Shown in pieces: positions 51,282 through 59,638 of a stretch of 64,000 nt of DNA (within the stretch, counting starts at the first letter, position 1; each line of letters starts with the position of its first letter). The position numbers and the translations under genes were made by a program. A model generated the notes under the pieces. That model saw only the letters and a list, made by a program, of their open reading frames with translations. It ran no database searches and was not told where the DNA came from. The DNA comes from Nannocystis punicea. Lineage in GTDB: Bacteria; Myxococcota_A; Polyangia; Nannocystales; Nannocystaceae. The stretch lies in the NCBI RefSeq assembly GCF_026965555.1, contig NZ_CP114040.1:1488001-1552000 (forward strand), written 5' to 3'.

Positions 51282-52466
51282 TTAGAAGACCGAGAAATAC
51301 CAGTAGGAGCCGCTCGCGTGGATGACGACGAGATCGGTCTTGCCATCGCCGTCGAAGTCCGCAGGGACGTAGGAGACCTCGCCGAGTCGGAGATCTTCGT
51401 TGCGGTCGTAGGGCTCGCTGAAGGTGCCGTCTCCGTTGGAGATGTAACAGGAGGAGCCGAGCGCGTCGGTGACGACGAGGTCCGTCATGCCGTCTCCGTC
51501 GAAGTCGCCAGGGACGTAGGAGACCTCTCCGAGCCGGAGATCGTCGCGAATGTAGGGCACGTCGAAATTGCCGTCTCCACGTGAAAAATACCAGGAGGAG
51601 CCGGTCGCGTCGGTGACGATGAGATCGGTCTTGCCGTCTCCGTTGAAATCGCCAGGGACGTAGGAGACCGCCCCGAGCCGGAGCTCGTCGCGGGTGCAGG
51701 GCACGTCGAAATTGCCGTCCCCTCTTGAAAAATACCAGGAGGAGCCGGTCGCGTCGGTGACGACGAGATCGGTCATGCCATCGGCGTTGAAGTCGCCAGG
51801 GACGTAGGAGACCGCTCCGAGCCGGAGCTCGTCGCGGGTGTAGGGCACGTCGAAATTGCCGTCTCCTCTTGAAAGATACCAGGAGGAGCCGGTCGCGTCG
51901 GTGACGACGAGATCGGTCTTGTCGTCGGCGTTGAAGTCGCCAGGGACGTAGGAGACCGCTCCGAGCCGGAGCTCGTCGCGGGTGGAGGGGACGTCGAATG
52001 TGCCGTTGCCCCTGGAAAAATACCAGGAGGAGCCGGTCGCGTCGGTGACGACGAGGTCCGTCTTGCCATCCGCGTTGAAGTCTCCGGGGACGTAGGAGAC
52101 CGCTCCGAGCCGGAGGTCGTCGCGGGTGGAGGGCACGTCGAAATTGCCGTCGCCCCGCGAGAAATACCAGGAGGAGCCGGTCGCGTCAGTGACGACGAGG
52201 TCCGTCATGCCGTCGGCGTTGAAGTCGCCAGGGACATAGGCGACCGCTCCGAGCCGGAGGTCCTCGCGGACGTGGAGCGGGGTGAAATCCCGCTCGAGCG
52301 CATGGCCAGCCAGCCACGACAGGGTCCCGTCAGGGTCTGTCTCCTGGATTGTGTCGACCGCGAGTGGCTCATTCGCGGCCTCGCCCGGCGCGTCGCACGC
52401 CAAGGCGGCAGAGACGGCCCATAGGGACGTCCGAGCGGACGACGATACACGCTTTTCGAGCGACAT
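51282..52466 (-). CDS. Short FG-GAP lipoprotein with seven near-identical repeats
   Basis: 394 residues from MSLEKRVSSS; the ATG at 52466 follows CAGGAGGAGACTCG, an excellent ribosome site. Signal ends in a lipobox (SAALAC). From about residue 70, seven 48-residue repeats follow, each with LRLGAVSYVPGDFNADG, then TDLVVTDATGSSWYFSR and GDGNFDVP, that is an FG-GAP/VCBS-like blade with its Asp-rich loop. Seven units would close one seven-bladed propeller. Repeats 1-5 are almost identical even in DNA, and the last diverges. Likely a secreted, ligand-binding lipoprotein. Confidence 0.88.
   Translation of the reverse strand: MSLEKRVSSSARTSLWAVSAALACDAPGEAANEPLAVDTIQETDPDGTLSWLAGHALERDFTPLHVREDLRLGAVAYVPGDFNADGMTDLVVTDATGSSWYFSRGDGNFDVPSTRDDLRLGAVSYVPGDFNADGKTDLVVTDATGSSWYFSRGNGTFDVPSTRDELRLGAVSYVPGDFNADDKTDLVVTDATGSSWYLSRGDGNFDVPYTRDELRLGAVSYVPGDFNADGMTDLVVTDATGSSWYFSRGDGNFDVPCTRDELRLGAVSYVPGDFNGDGKTDLIVTDATGSSWYFSRGDGNFDVPYIRDDLRLGEVSYVPGDFDGDGMTDLVVTDALGSSCYISNGDGTFSEPYDRNEDLRLGEVSYVPADFDGDGKTDLVVIHASGSYWYFSVF
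51286..52272 (-). repeat. Seven tandem 144-bp coding repeats
   Basis: Units of 144 bases (48 codons) in the FG-GAP lipoprotein gene. Neighbouring central units differ at only a few bases, often synonymous (ttgaagtcgcc/ttgaaatcgcc), showing recent duplication or gene conversion. Copy number is likely to vary between strains. Confidence 0.9.
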
Positions 52467-52781
52467 CGAGTCTCCTCCTGTACCCGCAGCACATTGCTCC
52501 GAAAAGGAGGGAGCAGCAAGCAAGCTCGGTCGCTATGACGTCCGAGGTCGGGACGCGCGGTGGAACGGCCGTCCCATGGGCAGTTGCGGCGCGTCATCCG
52601 ACCGCCGCGCGCCCGCACCGGCCTCGCCGAGCCGCCCGAGCGAGCGATCGATCGATCGCGGCCGAGCCGGCCCCGGCCTTTCCGGCCGACCGGTTCGTGA
52701 TGCTCATCGCAGGCTTCGCCCCGAATGTCGACAGGGCCGGACGGGCTCGCCCGCGCCGTACGTGCGAGTCACTGCGAGGCG
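52467..52781. other. Intergenic region, 315 bases
   Basis: Lies upstream of the FG-GAP gene and downstream of the Cys-rich lipoprotein gene, both on the minus strand. No gene or clear promoter was seen beyond the ribosome site of the FG-GAP gene at its left edge. Confidence 0.5.
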
Positions 52782-53345
52782 TCAGCCGGGGATGCAGGTC
52801 CCGCCGGCGCAGACGCAGCATTCCTCGCAGCCGCCGTTGTCGACACAGTCGATGCACTGGCCCAGCGCGTCGCACTGATCCTGGAAGCCGTTGCAGTAGG
52901 TGCCGGCCGGGAAGGGCTTGAAGGTGCACTTGCCGTCGGTGCAGGCGGGCAGCAGGCATTCGCCGCCGTTGTTCGGGCAGTCCGAATGGAGCAGGCACTC
53001 CTGCTCGAGGGTCGTCGCGGCGGTGGAGCCGTCGCCGGTGGTGGTGCTGGTCGTCGTGGTGTCGGTGGTGGTGCTCGTGGAGGTCGAGCCGGTGGTCGTC
53101 GACGCCGTGGAGCTCGAGTCGTCGCCGGTCGTGGTCGTGGTGGGCGCGTCGGAGGTGGCGGTCGGCGAGGTCGTGGGGTCGGCGCTGGTGCCGGGCACGG
53201 TCGTCGTTTCGTGGGTCGGGTCCGCGACGGTCGTGGTCCCGGCCGGCGCGGTCGTGGTCCCGGTCACGGGCGAGGTGCCCTCAGGCGAGAAGCATGCCGC
53301 GAGAACCAGGACGAAGAGGCTCGCGCCGGGTCGAAAGATGCGCAC
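52782..53345 (-). CDS. Small Cys-rich lipoprotein with long Thr/Ser linker
   Basis: 187 residues from a GTG (53345). Signal ends in the lipobox LAAC. Residues ~20-110 are a Thr/Ser/Asp/Gly linker (TTTTTGDDSSSTASTTTG). The last ~75 residues have fifteen Cys, spaced as in small disulfide-knot domains (CPNNGGECLLPAC, CNGFQDQC, CEECCVCAGGTC). Probably anchored in the outer membrane with an exposed tip domain; function unknown. Confidence 0.8.
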   Translation of the reverse strand: MRIFRPGASLFVLVLAACFSPEGTSPVTGTTTAPAGTTTVADPTHETTTVPGTSADPTTSPTATSDAPTTTTTGDDSSSTASTTTGSTSTSTTTDTTTTSTTTGDGSTAATTLEQECLLHSDCPNNGGECLLPACTDGKCTFKPFPAGTYCNGFQDQCDALGQCIDCVDNGGCEECCVCAGGTCIPG

Positions 53346-53584
53346 GCGGCGAGCCTAACACGCTGAGGACAGCGCCCCGGGCGGCGGCCGCGGCGCCGAT
53401 CATAAGAGTCGGGCGCGCTCGCAGGACCGCCCCGGAATTCTCCGGAGTGCGTCGCGCGAATCGAGGCTCGAGCTCGTCGGTGGGCCTCGTCGCGGACGAA
53501 TGATGGGTGAGAGGATCAATCAGCGGACGTGCGTGCGTCGCTACCTGTTGACAGGCTCGCGCGGGTCGGGTTGAAGTTCACGCG

Positions 53585-54412
53585 ATGGCCAGGCAAGATC
53601 CCGCGGTCCTCGCTCTGCTGCCCCACTTCGCCGATCCGTCGGCGCAGGGGCTCGACCGGCTGCTCGCCGCGGTGGCGGAGCTCGGCAGCGACGGCCTGGC
53701 GGTCCTGCGCCGGGCTGCGCGCGGCAGCAAGGCGCGGGCGCGCCGGCGGGTGGACGTGCTGCTCGCGCTCGGCGACGCGGCGCCCGCGGGGCCGGCCGAT
53801 CAGGAGGTCCGCGAGCTCCTGGGCGCGCGCGACGACGAGACGCGCAGCTGGCTGGTGCAGGGCATGAAGCGGCGGCCGCGGTTCATCCCCGACCTGCGGG
53901 CGATCGCCCGCGACCGCGACGACGCAGCGTGGGCGTGGGCCGTCGAGGCGCTCGGCGAGCTCGGCGACCGCGGGAGCGCCGAGGTCCTCATGGCGCACAC
54001 GGCGGGCCAGCAGACGCCGTTCGTCCTGCTCGACGCGCTGCGCAAGCTCAAGGACCCGATCGCCGCCCTGGTGTTCGAGCCCAACCTGAGCCACCCCGAG
54101 GCGCGCACGCGGGTGTTCGCGCTGTGGGGCCTGGCCGCGCTCGGTCACGAGACGCCGATCGCCGGCCTCGTGGCGATGCTCGAGGACCCCGAGGTGCGGA
54201 CCGCGAACTCGTACGAGCCGGGCGAGTCGCGCCGCGCCGCGCAGGCCCTGTGCGACGTGCTCGGCTGGCCGTTCGAGTGGGCGCCGGAGGCGGTGGAGGC
54301 CACCCGCGCGCGCGTGCGGGCCCGCTTCACCGAGGTCTACCTGGCCACCTGCGCCGAGGCGCTGGCGCGCGGCCACTTCGACCTGCCGAAGGACGGCCCG
54401 GCGAACGCCTGA
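53585..54412 (+). CDS. HEAT-repeat protein
   Basis: 275 residues. Pairs of helices recur every ~30-35 residues: ALLPHFADPSAQGLDRLL, AWAWAVEALGELGDRGSAEVL, RTRVFALWGLAALGHETPIAGLVAML. The GELGD/ALGHETP turns are typical of HEAT/PBS-lyase-like repeats. No catalytic motif or signal peptide is present. Probably a cytoplasmic scaffold. It is on its own strand with no obvious operon partner. Confidence 0.8.
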   Translation: MARQDPAVLALLPHFADPSAQGLDRLLAAVAELGSDGLAVLRRAARGSKARARRRVDVLLALGDAAPAGPADQEVRELLGARDDETRSWLVQGMKRRPRFIPDLRAIARDRDDAAWAWAVEALGELGDRGSAEVLMAHTAGQQTPFVLLDALRKLKDPIAALVFEPNLSHPEARTRVFALWGLAALGHETPIAGLVAMLEDPEVRTANSYEPGESRRAAQALCDVLGWPFEWAPEAVEATRARVRARFTEVYLATCAEALARGHFDLPKDGPANA

Positions 54413-54566
54413 GCTCGGCGGAGACTTCCGGCTCCCCCTGTCTCATCATGGGGGGGACCTCGCAGGTTCATGCAACGATATAGATTCGTGCAACCATATC
54501 ATGGTATCCGCCCGCCGCGGGCTGCGGCCGGTCCGGGCGCCTCGCGGTGCTATCTATCTCCGGGCC

Positions 54567-54773
54567 ATGCCGTCCTTCACGTCTACGGCCATTCGCCGCG
54601 CAGAGTACGACGACAGGACCGAGACCCTGCGAATATGGTTCGTCGAGACCGGCGGCCCCTATGTCTACCATGACGTCCCGCGCCGCCTGTTCGAGAGGTT
54701 GTGCGACGCGGCGTCGAAGGGGCGGTACTTCAATGATCACATCCGCGATCGATTCGACGTGAGCGTCCCATGA
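54567..54773 (+). CDS. KTSC domain protein
   Basis: 68 residues from MPSFTSTAIR. The sequence STAIRRAEYDDRTETLRIWF, GGPYVYHDVPRRLFERLCDA and SKGRYFNDHIRDRF matches the small KTSC domain (also found at the end of lysyl-tRNA synthetase-like fusions, named for the KTSC motif). Complete as a single domain. Its role is not known, although a nucleic-acid or protein contact is supposed. Upstream of the ATG is a weakly AT-rich stretch (54475-54500). Confidence 0.85.
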   Translation: MPSFTSTAIRRAEYDDRTETLRIWFVETGGPYVYHDVPRRLFERLCDAASKGRYFNDHIRDRFDVSVP

Positions 54774-54864
54774 CCCGCGCGTGCCGCGTGTGCCGGAGCT
54801 GCGCCGCGGACGCGCGGCTTGACCTGCGCGCGGGTTCCGTGGTCTGGTCCGCACCCGAGGATCG

Positions 54865-55731
54865 ATGCTTCGCTGCACCCGGACCGTCTCGCTCGCCTGC
54901 TTGTGGCTGTCTCTGAGCGGTTGTGCGGCGGCGCGGTCCGGGCCGACAGCGGCGCCGGCGGAGCTCGTCATCGGCCATTTCATCACGATCGACTCGCGGG
55001 TGCTCGGGGAGACGCGGCGGATCAACATTTACACGCCGCCCGGACACGAGGCCGGCGGCCCGCCCCTGCCCGTGCTCTACATGCCGGACGGCGGCGTCCA
55101 CGAGGACTTTCATCATATCACCGGGATCGTCCAGGTCTCGACGATGAACGGCACGATGCGGCCGTTCCTCGTCGTGGGCATCGAGAACACCGAGCGCCGC
55201 CGCGACCTCACCGGGCCGACGGACGATCCGGAGGACCGGAAGATCGCGCCGCGCGTCGGCGGCTCGGCCGACTTCCGCCGCTTCATCCGCGAGGAGCTGA
55301 TGCCGGAGATCCAGCGACGCTACGCCACCACCGACGAGGCGGCGATCGTCGGCGAGTCGCTGGCCGGTCTGTTCGTGCTCGAGACGTTCTTCCGCGAGCC
55401 CGACCTGTTCGATACGTACATCGCGATCGATCCGAGCGCGTGGTGGAATCGCGGGGCGCTCGCGCGGGAGGCGGCCGCTCACCTGCAGAGATCGGGGCAG
55501 CCTGCGCGGACGCTGTACGTCGCGACCGCCGACGTGCCGGAGACCCAGCGACAGGTGCAGCTGGTCGCCGAGGCGCTGCGCGAGGCCGCCGCGCCGGGGG
55601 TGCGCTGGCACCACGAGCCCATGCCCGAGGAGCACCACGGCACGATCTTCCACGCGGCGGCGCTGCGGGCGTTTCGCACGATCCTCGCGCCGGCCGCGAG
55701 CGCGGCCGAATCATCGGACTCGGCGCAATAG
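54865..55731 (+). CDS. Predicted lipoprotein esterase (esterase D / IroE-like alpha-beta hydrolase)
   Basis: 288 residues from ATG 54865. Signal ends in the lipobox LSGC. The mature part follows the PF00756 esterase pattern: INIYTPPGHE, PVLYMPDGGVHEDFHH, FLVVGIENTERRRDL, then GESLAGLFVLET with the nucleophile Ser in GxSxG. An acidic residue before ADVPETQ and the His in EEHHGTIFH complete a likely triad. Members hydrolyse ferric-siderophore esters or acyl esters. It would act at the outer or inner membrane. The gene ends ten bases before a perfect hairpin. Confidence 0.85.
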   Translation: MLRCTRTVSLACLWLSLSGCAAARSGPTAAPAELVIGHFITIDSRVLGETRRINIYTPPGHEAGGPPLPVLYMPDGGVHEDFHHITGIVQVSTMNGTMRPFLVVGIENTERRRDLTGPTDDPEDRKIAPRVGGSADFRRFIREELMPEIQRRYATTDEAAIVGESLAGLFVLETFFREPDLFDTYIAIDPSAWWNRGALAREAAAHLQRSGQPARTLYVATADVPETQRQVQLVAEALREAAAPGVRWHHEPMPEEHHGTIFHAAALRAFRTILAPAASAAESSDSAQ

Positions 55732-55739
55732 CCCGCGCG

Positions 55740-55779
55740 CCGGACTGCGCCGATACGCTCGCGTATCGGCGCAGTCCGG
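55740..55779. terminator. Perfect hairpin between convergent genes (bidirectional terminator)
   Basis: CCGGACTGCGCCGATACGC pairs exactly with GCGTATCGGCGCAGTCCGG (19-base arms, two-base loop) between the stop of the esterase gene and that of the ThuA-like lipoprotein gene. No T-run follows on either strand, as often in very GC-rich genomes. Confidence 0.8.
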
Positions 55780-55780
55780 G

Positions 55781-56980
55781 TCACTGCGGCGCGCCGCAGA
55801 AATCCTTCGGCTTGACCCAGCTGACGATGTTCACCCAGAACTGCTGGACGTCGGCGTAGCCGACCCAGTCGCTGTCGAAGGTGATCCACTCGTCGCCCCA
55901 CACGACCACGCGGCCGCCTTCCATGTCGGTCTGGTGGGCGATGCCGGCGGTCGTCGCCTGGATGGTGGCGAACACCTCCGAGACGCCCTGGTTCTCGACG
56001 TCGACCGGCTGGATGCCGCCGTCGAAGTTGACGTCCATGATGCCCATCGAGATCGGGTGGGCCTGATCGAAGTTCGGGAGGACCTTGTTGCCGAAGTACG
56101 GGCCCTGGTAGGCCAGGCCGAACGGCGCCAGCGCGGAGTTGGCCCGGTCGCGCTCGGGGGCCGGGTTGAAGTTGTCGAAGTTGTAGCCGATGAGGGTGAT
56201 GAGCCCGCGGCCGTCCTCCTTGACGAAGGCCTCGAGCGCCGCGGCCTCCTCGGGGCTCAGCTGCCGCTCGATGCGGTCGATCAGGACGAGGTCGTAGTTG
56301 GCGAGGAACGCCGGCGTGACCACGCCCGGGTTGTTGAGCAGCTTGGTGCGGGTGACGGCGGTGCCCTGGTCCTCGAGCCAGGCCTGGAAGTTCGAGCTCG
56401 GCGCGTAGCCGGAGTCGCCGAGGATGCCGATGTTCAGGCAGTCGCAGATGCCGTCGTTGCCGGCGTCGACGTTGTCGACGTTCTCGTCGCAGTCGTTGTC
56501 GATGTTGTCGCACGAGACCTCGACCTCCTCGGTCGGCACGCAGTCGGGCGGCGGCGGCTCGGTCGTGCCCGAGGTGTCGGTGGACGTGCCGTCCGTGGTG
56601 GACGTCGTCGTGCCGTCCGTGGTGGACGTGCCGTCCGTGGTGGTGGTCGTGGTCGCGTCGGTCGTCGCCGTGGCGTCGGTCGTGGTCGTCGCGCTCGGGT
56701 CGACCGGGGTCGTCTCGCTGTCCGTCGTCGACGAGGTCGGCTCGTCGGTCGTCGTCGTGGTCGTGCCCGTGGCCGAGACCGAGTCGCCGCTCGTGCTCGT
56801 GGGCGTGACCGTCGTGTCGGTCGTCGTCTGCGTCCCGGTCTCGCTCGTGTCGCTGGTCGAACTCGTCGCACCTTCGGTCACTCCGGCGGAGTCGTTGCCG
56901 TCGGAACCACAGGCCATCATCAGCAAGCCGAAGCTCGCCACCACTCGTGCAAGGACAGTCTCGGTTTTGCTATCGAACAT
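55781..56980 (-). CDS. Lipoprotein with long Thr/Ser linker, MopE-like metal-binding motif and ThuA/GATase-like domain
   Basis: 399 residues from ATG 56980. Signal ends in the lipobox MMAC. Linker of ~120 Thr/Ser/Asp residues. Next is CDNIDNDCDENVDN, the motif of MopE-type copper-binding repeats. The C-terminal ~220 residues resemble a GATase1/ThuA-like Rossmann domain: NIGILGDSGYAPSSNF, VTRTKLLNNPGVVTPAFLAN, YDLVLIDRIERQLSPEEAAA, ALEAFVKEDGRGLITLIGY and HPISMGIMDVNF. Similar domains in secreted proteins are mostly uncharacterised. Predicted to sit on the outer surface. A sorted or copper-linked sugar-binding role is a guess. Confidence 0.75.
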   Translation of the reverse strand: MFDSKTETVLARVVASFGLLMMACGSDGNDSAGVTEGATSSTSDTSETGTQTTTDTTVTPTSTSGDSVSATGTTTTTTDEPTSSTTDSETTPVDPSATTTTDATATTDATTTTTTDGTSTTDGTTTSTTDGTSTDTSGTTEPPPPDCVPTEEVEVSCDNIDNDCDENVDNVDAGNDGICDCLNIGILGDSGYAPSSNFQAWLEDQGTAVTRTKLLNNPGVVTPAFLANYDLVLIDRIERQLSPEEAAALEAFVKEDGRGLITLIGYNFDNFNPAPERDRANSALAPFGLAYQGPYFGNKVLPNFDQAHPISMGIMDVNFDGGIQPVDVENQGVSEVFATIQATTAGIAHQTDMEGGRVVVWGDEWITFDSDWVGYADVQQFWVNIVSWVKPKDFCGAPQ

Positions 56981-57562
56981 GGGGAGCCATGTTACCGGGC
57001 AGTCGCGAGCGGCGCTAGCAGAGCGTCGCGGCCGGCGGCCGCGGCGCCTGCCGTGAAACGAGTCTCACTACTCACTCGGCGCTCGCACTCGCGGCAGTGT
57101 TTTCTCGGCCGTCGGGTGGGGAGAGGTGAGCAGCATGGCAACGCCGAATGTTGAAAATCTCTCGCGCCGCGGAGACGCAGGCACCGACGGGCCGACCTCT
57201 ATATGCGCACGCCAATCGCCACGCTCCGGCATCGCAGGCCCGAATCGTGCCCCCGCCCAGCGCCGCCGCGCCCGGCGGTCGACGCGTGCTCCCTGGACTT
57301 CAACGGAGCATCCACCGAAAGTCGCGAGCGCGTCACGAACCGTGACCGCACTTACCATCACAGAGCAGGTGTGGGCGCGCACGTCCTCGATCATCGGGAT
57401 CGGCGGCGTGACCATATGTTCACGCCGATGTGGCCGGCGGCCGCGGGGCGATCGAGCGCGCGGTCTCGATCGCGGGGGATCGAACTCGTTCCATCATCGA
57501 GGGGAGCCACGCACCGCGCAGGAATAGCGTGTGTCGACCGACCGCGACTCATTGAACCATGG
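56981..57562. other. Intergenic region, 582 bases
   Basis: Lies between the lipoprotein gene and the MocR gene, both on the minus strand. The open frames are Arg/Thr/Pro-rich shadows with no support. The stretch around 57120-57400 is AT-richer and could hold the promoter of the lipoprotein gene. Nothing else was seen. Confidence 0.5.
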
Positions 57563-59071
57563 TCAACGCGATCTGCCGCGGCGCCTCGCCGCAGGCTCCT
57601 GGCTCAAGCACCGCTCCAGAATGTCACAGATCGCCGACAGCTCCTCGGGCATGTGTCCGGCGAAGCCGAAGCGAAACGCGGCCGCGTCCCCGTGAGCCAG
57701 GTGAACCGAGCCCGGGGCGAGGACCAGGCCCCGCGCCCCCGCTCGCGCCACCAGATCGTGGACGCTGGTCGGGCCCTTCATCCGGACCCACAGCGCGAGG
57801 CCCCCGCTCGGGCGCTCGCACTCGAAATTGGCGGACAGCGTCGGGCTCGCCGCCAGGCGCTGCAGCAGGTGGTCCCGCCGCTGCATGTAGATCTGCCGCG
57901 CCCGCCGGGCGTGGCGCTGCAGCTCGCCGTCCTCGATGAGCTCGGCGATGGCGCGCTCGAGCACGACGTCGCCCTGACGATCGAGCGACTCGCGGGTCGC
58001 CCGCAGGCGGGCGACGATCGGCGCGCCGGCGATGACGTAGCCGAGCCGCACCGCCGGGGCGAGCAGCTTCGAGAGCGAGGCGACGTAGACGAAGGGCGGG
58101 CCGTCCGGCGACGCCGTCGCGGACAGCGGCAGGAGCGGGGCGCCGTCGAAGTGGTACTCGTAATCGTAGTCGTCCTCGACGAGGACTGCGCCGTGCTTCT
58201 CGCAGATCCGCCGCAGATGCATGCGCCGCTCCGGAGACAGCGCGACGGTGGTCGGGTATTGATGATGCGGCGTGACGTAGACGGCCTTGAGCCGCCCGCG
58301 CAGCCTGGTCGCCGCGGCCGCGAGCTCGTCGGTGCGCAGGCCCTCGTGGTCGACGCCGATGTGCACCACCGAGGCGCCGGCCAGCCCGAAGGCGCGCCAC
58401 GCCGGCGCGTAGCCGGGGTGCTCGACGGCGACGACGTCGCCCGGCTTCAGCATGGCGAGCGCGAACAGGCTGAGCGCGCCCTGGCTGCCGTGGGTGAGGA
58501 CCAGCTCGTCGCGCGAGCAGGACAGGCCGCGGGCCTGGTTGACGAATCCGGCGAGCACGTCGCGTAGCACTGGGTCACCGGCGGGGTCGCCGTAGCCCTG
58601 GCCGGCGGCCCGGACGTGGGCCCGGAGGGCGCGCCGCTGGGCCCTGGCGAGCGCGTCCACCGGGGCGATGCGCGCGTCCGGCAGGCCGTCGCTCACGCGC
58701 ACGGGCGCGGGGCCTGGCGGGGCCGCTCGCGGCAGCTGCGAGCGGCGAGCCTCGACGTCGCCCACCGGGAAGCGCGGCAGGTTCAGCGCCACGCGGACCC
58801 CGCGAGCCGGCAGCGCCTCCAGCCAGCCCTGCGCCACCAGCTCGTCGACGGCCGCGACCACCACCTTGCGGTTCACGCCGACCTGCGTCGCCAGCGTGCG
58901 GCTGCCCGGGAGGAACGAGCCGGGCGCCAATCGTCCGCGCTGGATCTCCGCGACCAGCGCCCGCGCCAGCTGGGTCTGCCGCGGCACCGCGGCCGCCGAA
59001 TCGAGCATCAGGTCGAAGCGCCACGGGCGTCGATCTGGACCCCTCGGTATGTTCGTTCTGGCTCCTCCCAC
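57563..59071 (-). CDS. MocR/GabR-type GntR regulator with aminotransferase domain
   Basis: 502 residues from a GTG at 59071 (ATG 59008 is the alternative). Residues ~30-95 form a GntR winged helix: LARALVAEIQRGRLAPGSFL, SRTLATQVGVNRKVVVAAV, LVAQGWLEALPARGVRV. Residues ~125-490 are a PLP fold type I domain: GYGDPAGDPVLRDVLAGF, HGSQGALSLF, VEDDYDYEYHF and Lys335 in SLSKLLAPAVRLGY, the PLP-binding lysine. Such proteins control a nearby operon in response to PLP and an amino compound. The divergent cupin/DHDPS-like genes, 69 bases away, are the likely target. Confidence 0.9.
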   Translation of the reverse strand: MGGARTNIPRGPDRRPWRFDLMLDSAAAVPRQTQLARALVAEIQRGRLAPGSFLPGSRTLATQVGVNRKVVVAAVDELVAQGWLEALPARGVRVALNLPRFPVGDVEARRSQLPRAAPPGPAPVRVSDGLPDARIAPVDALARAQRRALRAHVRAAGQGYGDPAGDPVLRDVLAGFVNQARGLSCSRDELVLTHGSQGALSLFALAMLKPGDVVAVEHPGYAPAWRAFGLAGASVVHIGVDHEGLRTDELAAAATRLRGRLKAVYVTPHHQYPTTVALSPERRMHLRRICEKHGAVLVEDDYDYEYHFDGAPLLPLSATASPDGPPFVYVASLSKLLAPAVRLGYVIAGAPIVARLRATRESLDRQGDVVLERAIAELIEDGELQRHARRARQIYMQRRDHLLQRLAASPTLSANFECERPSGGLALWVRMKGPTSVHDLVARAGARGLVLAPGSVHLAHGDAAAFRFGFAGHMPEELSAICDILERCLSQEPAARRRGRSR

Positions 59072-59140
59072 GGGTCCAGTCTGGCGCTACCTCTTTCACC
59101 ACGCAAGCCGGCGGCGCGTCGGCGGCGAAGGAGGAGAGCG

Positions 59141-59638
59141 ATGACGGACAGGTATCACTCGGCAGACTTCGACAAGACACCGCCGCGGCCGCGGGTCGTG
59201 ATGCCCGAGCGGCTCGCCCACCCGGCGGTCGAGGCGGCCGGGCAGCACGGCGACTACTCGAAGGCGAGGAGGCACCCGGTCTTCTTCGTCGACCTGCCGT
59301 CGCACGCGATCAGCATGACGATCGGCTGGCTCGACGTCGGGCAATCTTCCAACCGGCATCGCCACACCTACGAGACGATCCTCTACGTCCTCGAGGGCGA
59401 GGGCTATTCGTACGTCGGCGGCCGGCGCGTCGAGTGGAAGGCGGGCGACGCGGTCTACGTGCCGGTGTGGGCCTGGCACAACCACGTCAACACCGGGACG
59501 GGCCGGGCGCGCTACCTCGCCTGCGAGAACGCGCCGATGCTGCAGAACATGGGCGGGGTGGCGCTGCGCGAGGAGGTGCCCGCGCGCGGGGACCAGCTGT
59601 TCGACCGCGATCACGAGGCCGAAGGAGGTGCACGATGA
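59141..59638 (+). CDS. Cupin domain protein
   Basis: 165 residues from ATG 59141, with GAAGGAGGAGAGCG as ribosome site. The conserved double-strand core: SSNRHRHTYETILYVLEGEGY (first motif, with His-x-His and Glu) and DAVYVPVWAWHNHVN (second motif, His). It probably binds a metal and works as a dioxygenase or isomerase. Its stop overlaps the next start (ATGA). It is the first gene of a pair facing the MocR regulator, so its expression is likely controlled by it. Confidence 0.85.
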   Translation: MTDRYHSADFDKTPPRPRVVMPERLAHPAVEAAGQHGDYSKARRHPVFFVDLPSHAISMTIGWLDVGQSSNRHRHTYETILYVLEGEGYSYVGGRRVEWKAGDAVYVPVWAWHNHVNTGTGRARYLACENAPMLQNMGGVALREEVPARGDQLFDRDHEAEGGAR

